A DNA stretch of 64,000 bases from Theristus sp. LFF4_11 (taxonomy: Eukaryota; Nematoda; Chromadorea; Monhysterida; Xyalidae). The position numbers and the translations under genes are program-made. Under the pieces are notes generated by a model. It ran no database searches. It was not told where the DNA came from and was given only the letters and a program-made list of their open reading frames with translations. Below, in pieces: positions 1-11,300 of this stretch (positions within the stretch are counted from its first letter, which is position 1; every line of letters starts with the position of its first letter). Location: NCBI GenBank assembly GCA_030248135.1, contig JASANC010003655.1, forward strand, positions 1-64,000, in the 5' to 3' direction.

Positions 1-95
1 CACTGTTGCACGTTTATGTTGATGAGGTGAGTGAGTGACTTTGTTCGTGTTTTGCAAAAATGTTCTTCTGGTTTTTGTTTTTATTTCTGCACCAG

Positions 96-3000
96 TTCAT
101 TTTCAATTATTCAAACATTCACAATGGCACTTTCAATCGGCATTCATTCGAGGTCAACAAAATTCGTTTGTGTTCTGAGCGCGCGTCCACGGTGTATGAC
201 CGATTATTGGTTTGCTGGCTTCGTCTGTTCAATGAAATGGCCAAGTCGCATCGTCATCTGTTGGGTGGGTGCCTTTCGCATTCTCTTCATTTCGATAGTG
301 TACAACTAACCACTGAGTGAAGCATCTAATAATTTAATAATTCTAGTCGAATCTAACACATAGATCTGTAGATACCACAGAGAATGCAACTCGTGGTTCA
401 GTCCACTTAAGGCTCATTCATGCACGCGCGCGCTGAAGCGCGTTGACGCGCGCTAACATGAACGTGCCTATGATCTAAAACTGAAGCGCCCTGTTTCTTG
501 CTTCATGAATGGTGTAGCGCTTCAACCTCCATGAATGGCGCTTTATCGACTTCAACAGTCTTCAGTTTCGCTCGCAACAATGCGACCAGCAGAGTAATCT
601 GAGTGCATCACATCGATTTCTGTGTGTTTCAGCGCAACATCTGCTGCCAGTTGGCACAGTCCGAGTGCACATGCGCTTCCTGCGTGCCAGCGAGTGTTCG
701 GTGGAGTTGCCGACGTTGGCTGCGAGATTGCTGAGTCAATTGGTTTTCGAGTGGCCACAGTCCGCTCATTTTGATGTGGAGCCAATCGCACACGCGATCA
801 ACAGTGCGTTCGCGTCGCCCTTTGCTTTTTTGTGTCGTTCTGTGTTTTTTGGTTGAGCAGCAAAATTGTATTACAAGAAACTAAGTTTCGAAACGAAATA
901 CGAAGTAGGAATGAGAGGTCCCACTCCCGCCTGTTTAACTGTCCCCTCACGAGCATTTTGTCGACTGTTGCTCTGTCCGCAAGCTCACACCGATCCGTAA
1001 ACGTTTGCGCAAATTGATTGCAGGTGTATGAGGAGGAGGCTGTAACCATCGGAGGGTTTTTGTGCCTAAATTCAGTTGAACTAAAACAGCTTTCACAAAA
1101 CAGTTAGGTACGCGCGAAAATTTTTGAAACTTAAAAATTTGCCGAATGTTTTCAGCATGCACCGTGAAGACTCTCAGTCGCATTAGACAGTGCCATCTTG
1201 CGGCTGATGCAAACGGCATGGCTGAAGGAACAAGGGAGGGTGTTGAGATTGGTGATGCCAGCGAGCCACATCAATCAACATCGCACACCGATCAACAACG
1301 CCAAACAGAACTGTCACACGACTCGCCTGACCCATTGTGCAACACAATGCAGCTGGTTCAGCATTTGACAGGTATTCCGATCTAGTAGACCGATTGATAA
1401 GCTGGCCAATTATAGCTGAACATCGGTGCTTTATTTCGTCTGTCCTATTTTTTGACAGAGCTTGTTGACTCGTTGGCCATGCTGTGCACAGCATCTCCCC
1501 GTGCGAAGGCAGTGGTTCGAGAAAAAGGTCGGTTGGTGTCGGATTTGCCGGGAATTCAGCAATCAACTGAACTGATCACTTCGCGTCCACAGACGCAGCA
1601 TGTATCGCCCGTTCTCTTGTTGCCCTGTTGCTATTTTGTTGAGTTTGTATGTGCTGTGTGGAACTTGTATTCGAATCCTGACTCTTAACGGGCATTCATG
1701 GAGCAGTATTTAGTGACCACGTAGCTGCGCGTCATTAAATACTGTTTCATGAATGCCGCTTTAGATAGATACTCGTAGATTATTGTTCTCGAGTGTCAAC
1801 CATTCCATTTTGCAGGCATGAATTGGCTGAGTCCGATGGTGCAACTGTTTGACGACACTCACCCTCTGCTGGATGCTCTGTACAAATTCGTGCGCAGCGT
1901 GTTCGATGTTGATGATCTGCCGGACTTGATTAACGATTTCATGGTGCTCAGGTTGATTTTTACAAATAGTAGTTGCGTGCGCAAGTCTGTTTCCTGCTAC
2001 AGTCGAACTCTAAATTGTAGGGAATCAGCTGATTGGTTGGTGGTCACGTGAGGCATGCTTTGTGTGCAGGACGACAGACGACGCTCCACAGCAATGCGTG
2101 CACAGAAAGCATGCATCACGTGACCACCAACCAATCAGCTGATTCCCTATAATTTATAGTTCGACTGTAATTAGGTGTATTGGTTGTGCCGTGCCCGGCA
2201 CGTTGAGTCAAAGCAGTGTGTTACGATGTATTGCACGAAAGCAGCAAATTCTGATCTGTTCTGTGCTGTTTTATCATTCACCTTGTGTCAGTCAAGATGG
2301 AAGCAAGTTCCAGCACAGCCTCTACCAAACCTCCCAATGTTCCTGTCTGACTTCAGGGATGCACAACGCAAGTCTCCAACACTCGGTTCATTCGATCACT
2401 GTTCGTCTGCTGTTGATTGGTACGACGTGCAACGTGCGCAGCCGGTCTACAAAGCAATCGATAGATGCGTTCTCGTGAGTTGTGTTGTCGGCTATATGGC
2501 AGCAAAGAACGTTTTTTTTCATTTTAGGCCGGTTTTTCAAAAAAATGCTCGTATTTCTGAAATAAAGTCGGTTTTCTTCGATGCCATCTTTAATCCAGAC
2601 ACAACAAAGTTACTGACATTTCATATACAGTATGATCGAAATTCAAGACGCAAACTGGAGTTGCCGTGCTTTGCAGGAGCAGATGACCCACGTGCGCATT
2701 GCTGCCGACCGGGCGCGAGTCACAAACGAACGTGACCACAACGACACACCAGAGTATCACTGTGTTTTCAACGAGCCGCTCAAAACGCTACAACCAAGCA
2801 AACAGCCGGATTGGGTGGTGCCGCTCGACTACACAGACGTCGGCGACGTGCCTTGCGGCCAGCTGCTCCGGTGTCTCTGTGCTGCGTTGAACTCGCGATG
2901 CACACTGCAAATGCTGATCGGCTTGGACAGCGAGGGCACGGTGAGTGCCGGCTGGTACGATTCGGCTGGTTGGTTGTTCGTGACAACCGCAGCAGGCTGC

Positions 3001-3964
3001 CGCAAAATCGTGTCGAGACCGGATACGGCAGATGCCGATTTTTTGTCTGTCCAGCATTTTGGCATTCGACTCGGACCACCGAATTGAAACTTGTGAATTT
3101 GGTCGCAAATGCTGGTTTCTTGCTGTTGGTCTTTGTTTGGTCTACAGTCGAACTCTAAATTATAGCGAATCCACTGATTGGTTGGTGGTCACGTGATGCA
3201 TGCTTTCTGCGCCGGCATCTCCGTGGAGCGTCGTCTGTCGTGCTGCACAGAAAGCATGCATGACAACCAATGACCACCAACCAATCAGCGGATACCCTAT
3301 AATTTAGAGTTTGACTGCACGTGGTGCCGCAGACTGCAGAGGCATTGATCCGCAAATGGCAGTGCAACAAGCTTCGCACGTGCACAGGTTCGCAGCGTGT
3401 GCCTGCCCGCAGAGGCATACTCGGAAACGTGCCATCTGCTCGACTGTCTCCTGCACGAGGCGTTCACACCGTCCGTGCCCTCATACGCCTACACGGTCAC
3501 GAGGATACCAGTGAAAAAGTGGACTGGTGACAGACGACGGCGAACGTTGGTGACAGCCGCCGGCCAATGGCTGGTGTCCATTGAAGTTACTGCTCGGCTA
3601 GACACGGTCAGTTGATGACTTGTGGCAGTGCTATTCACAGTTTGCCACTAGTACTCTGCAGATAACTGATTGGCTGAGTTTCGATTGGGCTCAAGCTCAA
3701 CCAACTCGATGCAGCCAACTAGCTGATGCCAGATTTTTTTAAATTCCTAACTGCACAAATGTCTTGCAGGTCGACTGTATTTCAACCTGTTTTGGCTGCA
3801 AACTGCTTTTCGTAAAATTCTCGTGTTTGCGCGTGTTCCAGTTCTTCCAACTGCCCAGTGGCGAGGTCTACTTTCGTGACGATCACAGTGGCCAACCGCG
3901 ATTGCACACCATGGAGGAAGCGCGTGTACGATTTGTGAAACAGTTGACTGCGACGGTTGAATGA
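96..3964 (+). CDS. Unrecognised multi-exon gene, 3' portion (9 exons visible)
   Basis: I do not recognise this protein. Nine exons join with matching phase: 96-264, 633-803, 1156-1371, 1459-1527, 1816-1951, 2292-2474, 2631-2940, 3388-3606, 3842-3964. They give 531 residues ending in TGA at 3962-3964. The gene probably starts before the window. The early part is helix-like and rich in Leu/Arg (for example LPTLAARLLSQLVFEW), the middle is polar and poorly structured, and the last about 110 residues look like beta-rich sequence (FFQLPSGEVYFRDD). Two choices are uncertain: the last exon could start at 3770, also in phase, and the eighth exon could begin earlier at 3333 if a 25-base intron is allowed, which I consider unlikely. 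A TA-flanked MITE sits in the introns at 1998-2169 and at 3143-3319. The gene is followed about 0.85 kb downstream by RABGGTB on the same strand. Confidence 0.6.
1690..1758. mobile_element. Mini hairpin MITE, copy 1
   Basis: This is a short near-perfect palindrome. It opens with GGCATTCATGGAGCAGTATT and closes with the reverse complement of that sequence, ending CATGAATGCC. It lies in an intron of the first gene. Full copies of the same family lie at 7251-7323, 50393-50477 and 59034-59120. It is a non-autonomous hairpin element with no coding capacity. Confidence 0.75.
1998..2169. mobile_element. TA-flanked MITE (TIR CAGTCGAAC), copy 1
   Basis: The element begins TACAGTCGAACTCTAAATT and ends with the inverted form AATTTATAGTTCGACTGTA, with TA at both outer ends. 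This is the pattern of Tc1/mariner-type non-autonomous elements. The subterminal arms pair over roughly 70 bases, including AATCAGCTGATTGGTTGGTG and CACGTGA next to GCATGC. It has no ORF. It lies in an intron of the first gene. Confidence 0.8.
3143..3319. mobile_element. TA-flanked MITE (TIR CAGTCGAAC), copy 2
   Basis: This is the same family as 1998-2169: it opens TACAGTCGAACTCTAAATT and closes with AATTTAGAGTTTGACTGCA. It shares the internal arms GATTGGTTGGTGGTCACGTG and AAAGCATGCATG. It occupies the intron immediately before the penultimate exon of the first gene. The right terminus has diverged by a few bases. Confidence 0.75.
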
Positions 3965-4793
3965 CGGCTACAGGCTTGATGTTGACTGGATTACGTTGTT
4001 CGTTTTGCTCTTGCGTTTCATTTGTCCTGTCTGCATCCTTCTATTGTTGTTACAGTTGTTGTTGATTATTGTTGATTGTTGTTTTGTCCTCGCATTGCAG
4101 CTGGCGCTTTGTGAACGATTGTTTGCGGCATTTCTAGTTTGTTGTTCATTCTTTTTGTGATCATTCGTTATTTGCAGGCGTCTTTTTTTCTTCAACTCTG
4201 CTCTTTCATGGTATGATTTTGCTCAAGTTTGCGAATCAATCAATATCGCCAAAGCCGACGGTTCCTGCTCACCATTGTTGAGTTTTTGTGGAGCATTCTT
4301 TTTGAGTGTTCTGGTATTTGTTTTCGAAAACTGCCATTTCTTGTTAATTTGGATTGTTTTTAAACGGAAGACATGATTCGAAAGGTATGTGATGAAATCG
4401 TTTTGAATTTCAAATAAACTCCAATATGTGTCTTTGAAGGGCGTTCTTAACAGAATAGTAGCGGTTTCGTCGCAATGCATCTTTCACAGTACTTTCCCTG
4501 GTCCCGATTGCCTTTTTTTTCATTTTGGACAAAATTACTCGCAATTTCAGGGGCTCGCGTGCACACGTTGATTAGTGCGCTGAAAATGGTTTGTTTTTTG
4601 TATCGTTTGACTTTTTTTTTAATTTGGCATCTTTAGATCTTTTGAGGGAAAATAGAAAAAAAACCGTAACAAGGAAGTCTACTTTGATAAAGTGAAAAAA
4701 GGGAAATTAGCGGTAACCTTTACTGTACACTGTACCTTAAAGAGGCAAATTTACCTTTGCGTTTTTAAAATGGTCTCGAAAACTAAACGTGCA

Positions 4794-7700
4794 GGCTCTG
4801 CAAGCGCTCGCGTTCATGCGCAAAGACATCGATTTGCGACAGAGTGCCCCGAACGAGCTGCTGCTGTCAAAGCACGCCGACTTCATACACGCATACGAGG
4901 CGAAAAAGGACAGCTATGTGGGTCTGCTCACATCACAATTTCATGATCTTGAGCAGTTTCTGTTTGATATTGCCATTGTTTTGCACAAACGGTTGTTTGC
5001 AACTTCGTTTGTGTCGCGCACAGTGTTTAGTTGATAAACAACTGTTTTATGGTATGGCCAATCAGCGCTCAAGTATGCAGACACACACACGTCTGGTGCG
5101 AACCAACGCAAATGTTAAAGTGACGTGCCATATCATTTTGGGATTTGCGGTCGTTCATATGATACTTGACATGCGTCGACGTTCGTCTACATACAGTCGA
5201 ACTCTTGTAGATTATAGGCAATTAGCTAATTGGTTGGGCCCCGGCCAATTAGCTGAAAGTAGATGTACTGGGCCAGGCTATATTGCTAGTTCTCGCACCA
5301 AGAACGAGACTTGACCGGATGTATGCGCATACGTCAGGTATAAACGGCCCTTCGCATGCATTGTTTTTGCTCGGTTCAACTGATAAGCCACGCAGGAGTA
5401 CGTCACCATGGAGTTCCTACGGATGTCTGGCGTTTACTGGTGTCTGACATCGATGGATCTGATGCGTCAACTCGACCGAATGAGTCGCGCCGAAATTATA
5501 GCCTTTGTCAAAGAATGCCACGATGTTGACGGCACCGGTGGCTTTGCGGCCGCTGAGGGGCACGACCCACATCTACTGCATACGCTTAGCGCTGTGCAGG
5601 TCAGTTGGGGCCTTGATGTAGCGTTGGGTGGAAACACCAGTGGTATACAGGTGAAAACGCACTACGCTTGTATGGATATGCCCTTTTAGTCTTGGTCGGT
5701 GATGAAATGTCTCATGTCACCACTATGCATAAACAGTTCGCTGTTTGCGGTTTCTCACCCACCAAGTAGATGCATACCGCGGTGTCATCAGGCTCGTTAG
5801 TACGACGGAGACCAGGCAGAACTGCGCAAACATTTTCATTCAGAGCATGTCTTGTTGTTTTACTTGTCGATCCCATGCAGATACTCTGCCTGTTGGATGC
5901 CCTGGACTCAGTCGACGTTGATTCGATCGTGCATTACGTTTGCTCCCTGCAGCAGTCGGATGGCAGTTTCGCTGGCGACGAATGGGGTAAACTGAACGTG
6001 CCATAGTAATTTTTTTGTTTTTTTTGTTGTTGCGATTTTCAGGCGATGTTTTCAGCCAGGGCTAACCCAGAGAAGCGTACAGAACGCCATTGAGTAGGGC
6101 GCCCATCGAGTTTTCTGTCATTAAGTGTCTATACACCCCTCGGCGGGGCTCGATCCCCCGAACGCACAGACAAGAGTCTGACGCACTACCACCAGGCCAC
6201 GAGCGGTGATTGCTTGTTTGAACAGTGCTGCTTGTTTGGCAGTTTGTTTGTCGATGCTCCATTTGATCATGTTCTGCACTGTTTCAGGCGAAATCGACAC
6301 TCGATTCTCGTTTGCTGCGGTCGCCTGCCTGGCATTGCTCGTTTGTGAATCCGTTGTGTTTTTTTGGTTCAGTATATTCTGTAGTCAGATCGTAAAATAA
6401 CAGAAAACAGTTGGCCTCAATTTTGTGGGCTGTTTTGAGTCTTACTAATATCTTTTATTTTGGTCCCGCGTCTCAATGCGCGCATAGATGGGTAAGCAGT
6501 CTCGTATACGACGCGGGAATTCAAAATTGGCAAAGGGATCTACATAAGGCCGGGTAACTTAGGCTATTCTGAATTACCACATAAAGATTGTAACTACTTT
6601 CCTTTAACGTCCACAACCGCATTGAGTCGCAGCTCTTAAAGAAAAGATAATAGTCGTGAATATAAATGTAAAAGTCATAGTCATAAAGATAAAAGATCAT
6701 GAAAGTTTTAAAATTTCACATTCTTAGTTGGCGCGAATATCGACGTGCTTCAGGACCGTCTTCCATCGATCAACCTCCAGTCTTGTGTGTCGTTCGTGTT
6801 GGCGTGCGGCAACTTCGACGGCGGCTTCGGCACACGACCGGGCAGCGAGTCGCACGCTGGACAGATCTACTGCTGCTTGGGAACGCTCGCGATCACCGGC
6901 CACTTGGAGCACGTCGATGCGGACAGACTCGCGTGGTGGCTTGCGGAAAGACAGCTGCCTTCTGGTGGACTTAATGGTGCGCTCCAGAGGGGGGGCAACT
7001 CAAAAACATATCCAACTAGCTGATTGGTTGATGCATGCACTCTGTGGATTGCTGTGGAGCTTTGGTTTGCAGAGAATGTATGCATCTGAGTGAATGCATA
7101 ATCAGCAACCAACCAATCAGCTAATTGGATATGTTGTACCGTTAGACTGTACTTTACGTCTCACTCAGTGCTTCTTGTTCGGATGCAGCATGCTTTTGTT
7201 TCCAACGTATCCGCCAGAGACCAGTACGACCTTGTGGCCGACCGTAAAGTGGCATTCATAGAGCAGTATTTAGTGACGCGTAGCTGTAGTTACGCGGTCA
7301 CTAAATACTGCTTCATGAATGCCCCCAAAACACGGTGCAGGTAGGTTGCTGCAAGCCGTTAATGATGCGCCGTGTTCTCCGTTTGTTTCTGTGAACGCTG
7401 AAACGTGCGCAACAACAAGAAAACGCTGCTGACCTGACCAGCAATGTTCTGCTGTTCATGGCCACCTGACAGACAGACATGCTGTTGCGGCAGAGTTGCA
7501 CAGAGCAGAGCAACCACACGCACACACAGTTTCATTCTGAGCCTGTGAGTGTGTTTTTTTCAACAACGCACACACACACATGCGCACACGACTGTGCCTG
7601 ACAGCTTGTTTTTTTTTCAACAACATTCCAATGGCGGTTCTTGTGCAGGTCGACCGGAAAAGCTGCCCGATGTCTGCTATTCGTGGTGGGTGCTGGCGTC

Positions 7701-8378
7701 GCTGCAGATACTCGGCCGACTGCACTGGATCGACAAGGTGACGCTTTGTGATACAGATTGCAATTTTTTCTTTTCTTTTTTTACTTATTTAAGGGCTTAT
7801 TTTAGGAAGCCCTACGTACGTTCATCCTTGCGTCGCAAGACGAGGAACTTGGCGGATTCGCCGATCGCCCCGGCGACATGGTGCGGTTCGCAAGCTTTGG
7901 TCTTGGCGTTTGTTTGCAAACAGAGTTCTGGTTTTTGACATTTTGAAAATAAACCGATTCCAGTCGAACTCTAATCAGCTGATTGGTTAGGATTACGGTA
8001 TGCATGCTTTTTGTGCAAACCAAACTACACCCCACAGCAATGCCTGCCCAGAAAGCATACATGCCGTAATCCCAACCAATCAGCAGATTCCCCATAATTT
8101 AAAGTTAGACCGTACTTACTGTTTTCTCGATGTGAATTCACTACCGTCAATCTTAGTTTCTTCTCATGATTTATCGTTTCCAACGTGATCGACACGTCTT
8201 TTGTGCGCAGTTCTTCCAATTTGCAATCTTTCAGCCGGACCCATTTCACACGGTGTTCGGCTTGGCCGGTCTCTCGTTGCTCGGCGACACACAGCTGCGC
8301 CCAGTGAATCCGGTGTTCTGCATGCCTCAGGAATGCATTCAAAGAATCCGTGTCAACGTGCAACTGCTCGCTACGTGA
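4794..8378 (+). CDS. RABGGTB: Rab geranylgeranyltransferase (type II) beta subunit
   Basis: This is the catalytic beta subunit of Rab geranylgeranyltransferase, which attaches geranylgeranyl groups to C-terminal cysteines of Rab GTPases in the cytosol, together with an alpha subunit and Rab escort protein. The ATG is at 4816. Coding exons are 4816-4917, 5396-5599, 5881-5986, 6288-6344, 6728-6976, 7649-7737, 7806-7880 and 8235-8378, giving 341 residues against about 331 in mammals. Prenyltransferase repeats are clear, for example FRMSG-type [64 protein letters not shown] and [16 protein letters not shown]. The zinc and substrate motifs [14 protein letters not shown] and PFHT are intact. The exon holding the ATG is preceded by an acceptor (GTGCAG ending 4793), so a 5' leader intron or a trans-spliced leader is likely. 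The larger introns are loaded with repeats. Confidence 0.95.
5192..5252. mobile_element. Partial TA-flanked MITE (left end only)
   Basis: The left terminus TACAGTCGAACTCTTGTAGAT of the CAGTCGAAC family is followed by a small palindrome (CAATTAGCTAATTGGTTGGG and its partner GGCCAATTAGCTGAA). No right terminus is visible, so this is a truncated or rearranged copy in RABGGTB intron 1. Confidence 0.5.
6043..6204 (-). mobile_element. tRNA-derived SINE, copy 1
   Basis: On the minus strand the element begins GTGGCCTGGTGGTAGTGCG, an A-box-like tRNA sequence. It is followed about 30 bases on by GGGGGATCGAGCCCC, which matches the B-box consensus GGTTCGANNCC apart from its first bases. A shared non-tRNA body follows (AAAACTCGATGGGCGCCC, then ACTCAATGGCGTTCTGTA, ending GCCCTGGCTGAAAACATCGC). 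A second copy lies at 13402-13538 in the opposite orientation relative to its host gene. This copy is in RABGGTB intron 3. The tRNA-like head plus a unique body marks a SINE rather than a tRNA gene. Confidence 0.75.
6451..6652. repeat. Dispersed ~200-bp repeat, copy 1 of 3
   Basis: The copy shares blocks TGGTCCCGCGTCTCAATGCG, GACGCGGGAATTCAAAATTGG and CATTGAGTCGCAG with copies at 38972-39162 and 58571-58792, in the same order and spacing. It lies in RABGGTB intron 4. No ORF or clear terminal repeats are visible, so the class is unknown. Confidence 0.65.
7001..7150. mobile_element. Hairpin MITE related to the CAGTCGAAC family
   Basis: The inverted arms are ACATATCCAACTAGCTGATT on the left and AATCAGCTAATTGGATATGT on the right, with a palindromic middle containing GCATGCA. 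Only the right outer end (TTAGACTGTA) resembles the terminus of the CAGTCGAAC elements. It sits in RABGGTB intron 5. Confidence 0.65.
7251..7323. mobile_element. Mini hairpin MITE, copy 2
   Basis: This is a palindrome opening GGCATTCATAGAGCAGTATT and closing AATACTGCTTCATGAATGCC, with loop GACGCGTAGCTGTAGTTACG. It belongs to the family at 1690-1758 and lies in RABGGTB intron 5, about 100 bases from another MITE. Confidence 0.75.
7960..8114. mobile_element. TA-flanked MITE (TIR CAGTCGAAC), copy 3
   Basis: The left end CCAGTCGAACTCTAATCAGC and the right end AATTTAAAGTTAGACCGTA are diverged versions of the family termini. The internal arms AGCTGATTGGTTAGGATTAC and GTAATCCCAACCAATCAGCA pair. It occupies RABGGTB intron 7. 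Confidence 0.7.
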
Positions 8379-11300
8379 TTCTGATGGCCTTTTGTTGCAA
8401 ATTGTCAGATGCCACGAAACAATAACTCTGAAAGGCCCCCTTTAACAAGCCGTACGTCGAAACACACTTCATGGATGACACGTGCTTTAAAAGAAGTTCA
8501 GTTTTTTTCAACATTGCGTTAACTTGACTAACATGAAATAATATAATCCGTTATCCGACCATGTTCAGAATTGTTAATTTGTGTTACCAATCTCTGATTG
8601 TCGCTTGTGATGCTTTTCATTCACAAAACATTCCTGATTGTAATTTGATTTCAAAAGAACTTGAGTTTTTTTCAATTTCCAGGTGTGCCACATGTGAATT
8701 GTTGGGCTAAACTGTCAAATATGCTAATGCTACAATTACGCGTCAGTTAACACTGCTCCATGAATGCCGCGTAACTCGATAAAAAAAAGTCGATCTGTGT
8801 TGTTTGTTTGGAAGCCGGAATAAAATCCGAAACTTTGCTTCTCAATCTAAATGAATGCACGTTTTGTCCTTGACCAGACAAACGCACGTTTTTATTGATG
8901 GTCATGACGATGTTCGTGCAAGGAGTTGCTTTGTGTTGCATTGTGCAGTAGTCACTGATACGTTGGTAATCATTAATAACACTAATTGAATCAAGCGTTT
9001 CATTGGCGTCAGCCCATCAATAACATGCAGTTTTTTGTGACATTCAGTGCAACAATGTGCACAAACTATCAATTCATATGGTCGTCAATTTTTACAGCTT
9101 GTCAACTGTTGGCTGTTGATTTTTGCACTTTCCGTGCTGTATGGTCACCAGTAATTTGTCACCTTTTCAGTTTGCCTTTGATCAATTTTTGTCGTTGAAT
9201 GTTTGTCGTTTCAGTACTGCTCAAGAGGTGAGAAACGGAGACCCTCTGGGAGAAAGTTCAACTTTTGCTTGTAAACCACAAAACTACAGACAAACTTGTC
9301 ATAATAGTTTCATGTCAATTTATATTTCCAAAACTTTTTTACGTTTGCCTTTTTCATGATTGCCGACCCGTCAAGTGCAAGACCACACACTGAAACGAAA
9401 CGATTTTTCAGTGAATATTTAACTGATGTCCATACCACACAAAAAACGTTTACTACAGCATACTGTAACCAGCGAATGATGCTGTTTTATGATTACGAGC
9501 AACCCATTTCACGGTTTCTCCAGCTTTGGCTGTCCAACATCATTCCTGGGACCGTAAATCACCATCGGTCGATCGAATGCTGTAAATTTCCAAAGTTCCC
9601 ATGGTCGAACTTTGGTAATTTTTCTGTGAGAAATCTTTGGGTCTGAAATCGTGATTCAAATCGCCAGAAAAGCCCGATCTTTTTTTCTGCAGCCAGTTCC
9701 GTTTTTCAAGTCAGTGAAACAGCGACCAGCTGACGCACACGGAAGATGATACAGGTGATTTTATAACTGTCAGTGCAGCAGTTATGGTAACATGTGAGAT
9801 GACCGTCAACAGATCCTTCAGACAGATGTTGTTGTTGAACTTGGTTTGAAGTGATGAAAAACTAAACATTCAATTTTAGCCGCGAACTCAAAAATGACAG
9901 AAAACTTTGAGAATACACAGGTGTACAGTAAGCATCGCGAATAATAATGGCCTTCAAATTACAATTGTTGTTACTCTGTGTTTTTGACTCGACTCATCGT
10001 TGGTTTTTCTGGAAAAGACGATTTGTTCTTTTTTTTGCAACCAAATGACATTGACACGTGCCCATGTGCGAGTTTTTTGTTGGCCAATAAATGCACAGCC
10101 ATGTCATTCAATTACGGTATACAAGACACGGAACAGAAAACATGCGGTCGAAAATAAATTTATGAGATGAAATTTTTATGGACCCCAGTGAGAAATGTTT
10201 GGAGATGAGACCAACATCGAATGCTTTGTAGTCGTCCACAATCTGTTGCGTGTCCCTTGGGCAAATGTTTTATCTTTTTGGTTTCTTCTGAAAATTTCTT
10301 CACTTGCTCGCTATTCTGGTTTTTTATCGAAACATCACATGTCAATTTCTTTCAGTCTGTGTCTTGTTCGAAATTAGTGACCTCCGTTCACCAAATATGT
10401 ACTTTACTGTTATCCACATAAACATTTTTTGCCTTGTTATTTATTGTTTGTGTTTACAAAATTTCAAAGACGAAATTTATAGCTGTGTGAAGCTTAACAA
10501 AAGTGTGACCCATAACAATCACTGTGCTACCTGAGATTTTAATTCACAAACCGGTAAATTTTGCTGCAGGAAGAAAAGAATCACCCTTCACGATCTCTTC
10601 TTCTGAAAACGAAGCACAGTTTTCGAAGTTCCCAAACGGTATATCCGGAGGCCATGTTTAGATCAACAGTTTTTATGCATCAGACCATAGTTGATTGACA
10701 CATTTCACAGTCCTCTGTTCAGCTTTATGAGGTCTCGATGTTTATCCCGAGGTAAAACGTCAATGATTGACTGACAGCGTTCACAGTTCACTTTCAGGTT
10801 GCACGTTCATTACATGCAAGCTCGTGCAATCACCGTGCCATTGATGATTTTAATCACCATATCCGTTTACCCCGCCCCGTGTCCCTCCCCTCACTGTTCT
10901 TTTTTACTTCAGGTTACACGAGGTAATTGCGCAATTATATCCTTGTTACCGTAATAACTGAAGAAAAACTGCACTCCCACTGTTTGTGATGTTTCGTGAT
11001 AATGATAGCACCACTGACGGTTGATTGGTACGATTGTTCAGTTTTTTTCTTCACGGGTATCACTAGTTTGCTAACTTTTCTCTGGTGCGTATGACAGACC
11101 TGTCTGTATGCCTGGTCTGTTGTATCTGCAAATGATTCGATTTTGGTCAATGTTCTTTATTTTTTAAACCCATTTTAATGTTTTCAGTGTAGCGACGCAA
11201 CAAATCTGATTTGCGACTTCAAGTTGTTTGTTCGCAAACAAGGTAATTTTTGAAATTTACACTCATCACAGTGCAATAAATTGGCCGTCTCAATAAAGAA

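Noticed and set aside
96..3964. Assigning the first gene to an Integrator or deubiquitinase subunit
   Set aside because: The resemblance was limited to generic helical or leucine-rich stretches; no diagnostic motif could be matched, so no name is given.
4223..4480. Minus-strand 85-codon frame between the first gene and RABGGTB
   Set aside because: It has no splice context, its AT-rich composition matches intergenic DNA, and there is no recognisable domain.
6043..6204. tRNA gene on the minus strand
   Set aside because: Only A-box and B-box-like segments are present; the full cloverleaf is not evident, and the same head plus body is duplicated at 13402, which marks a SINE.
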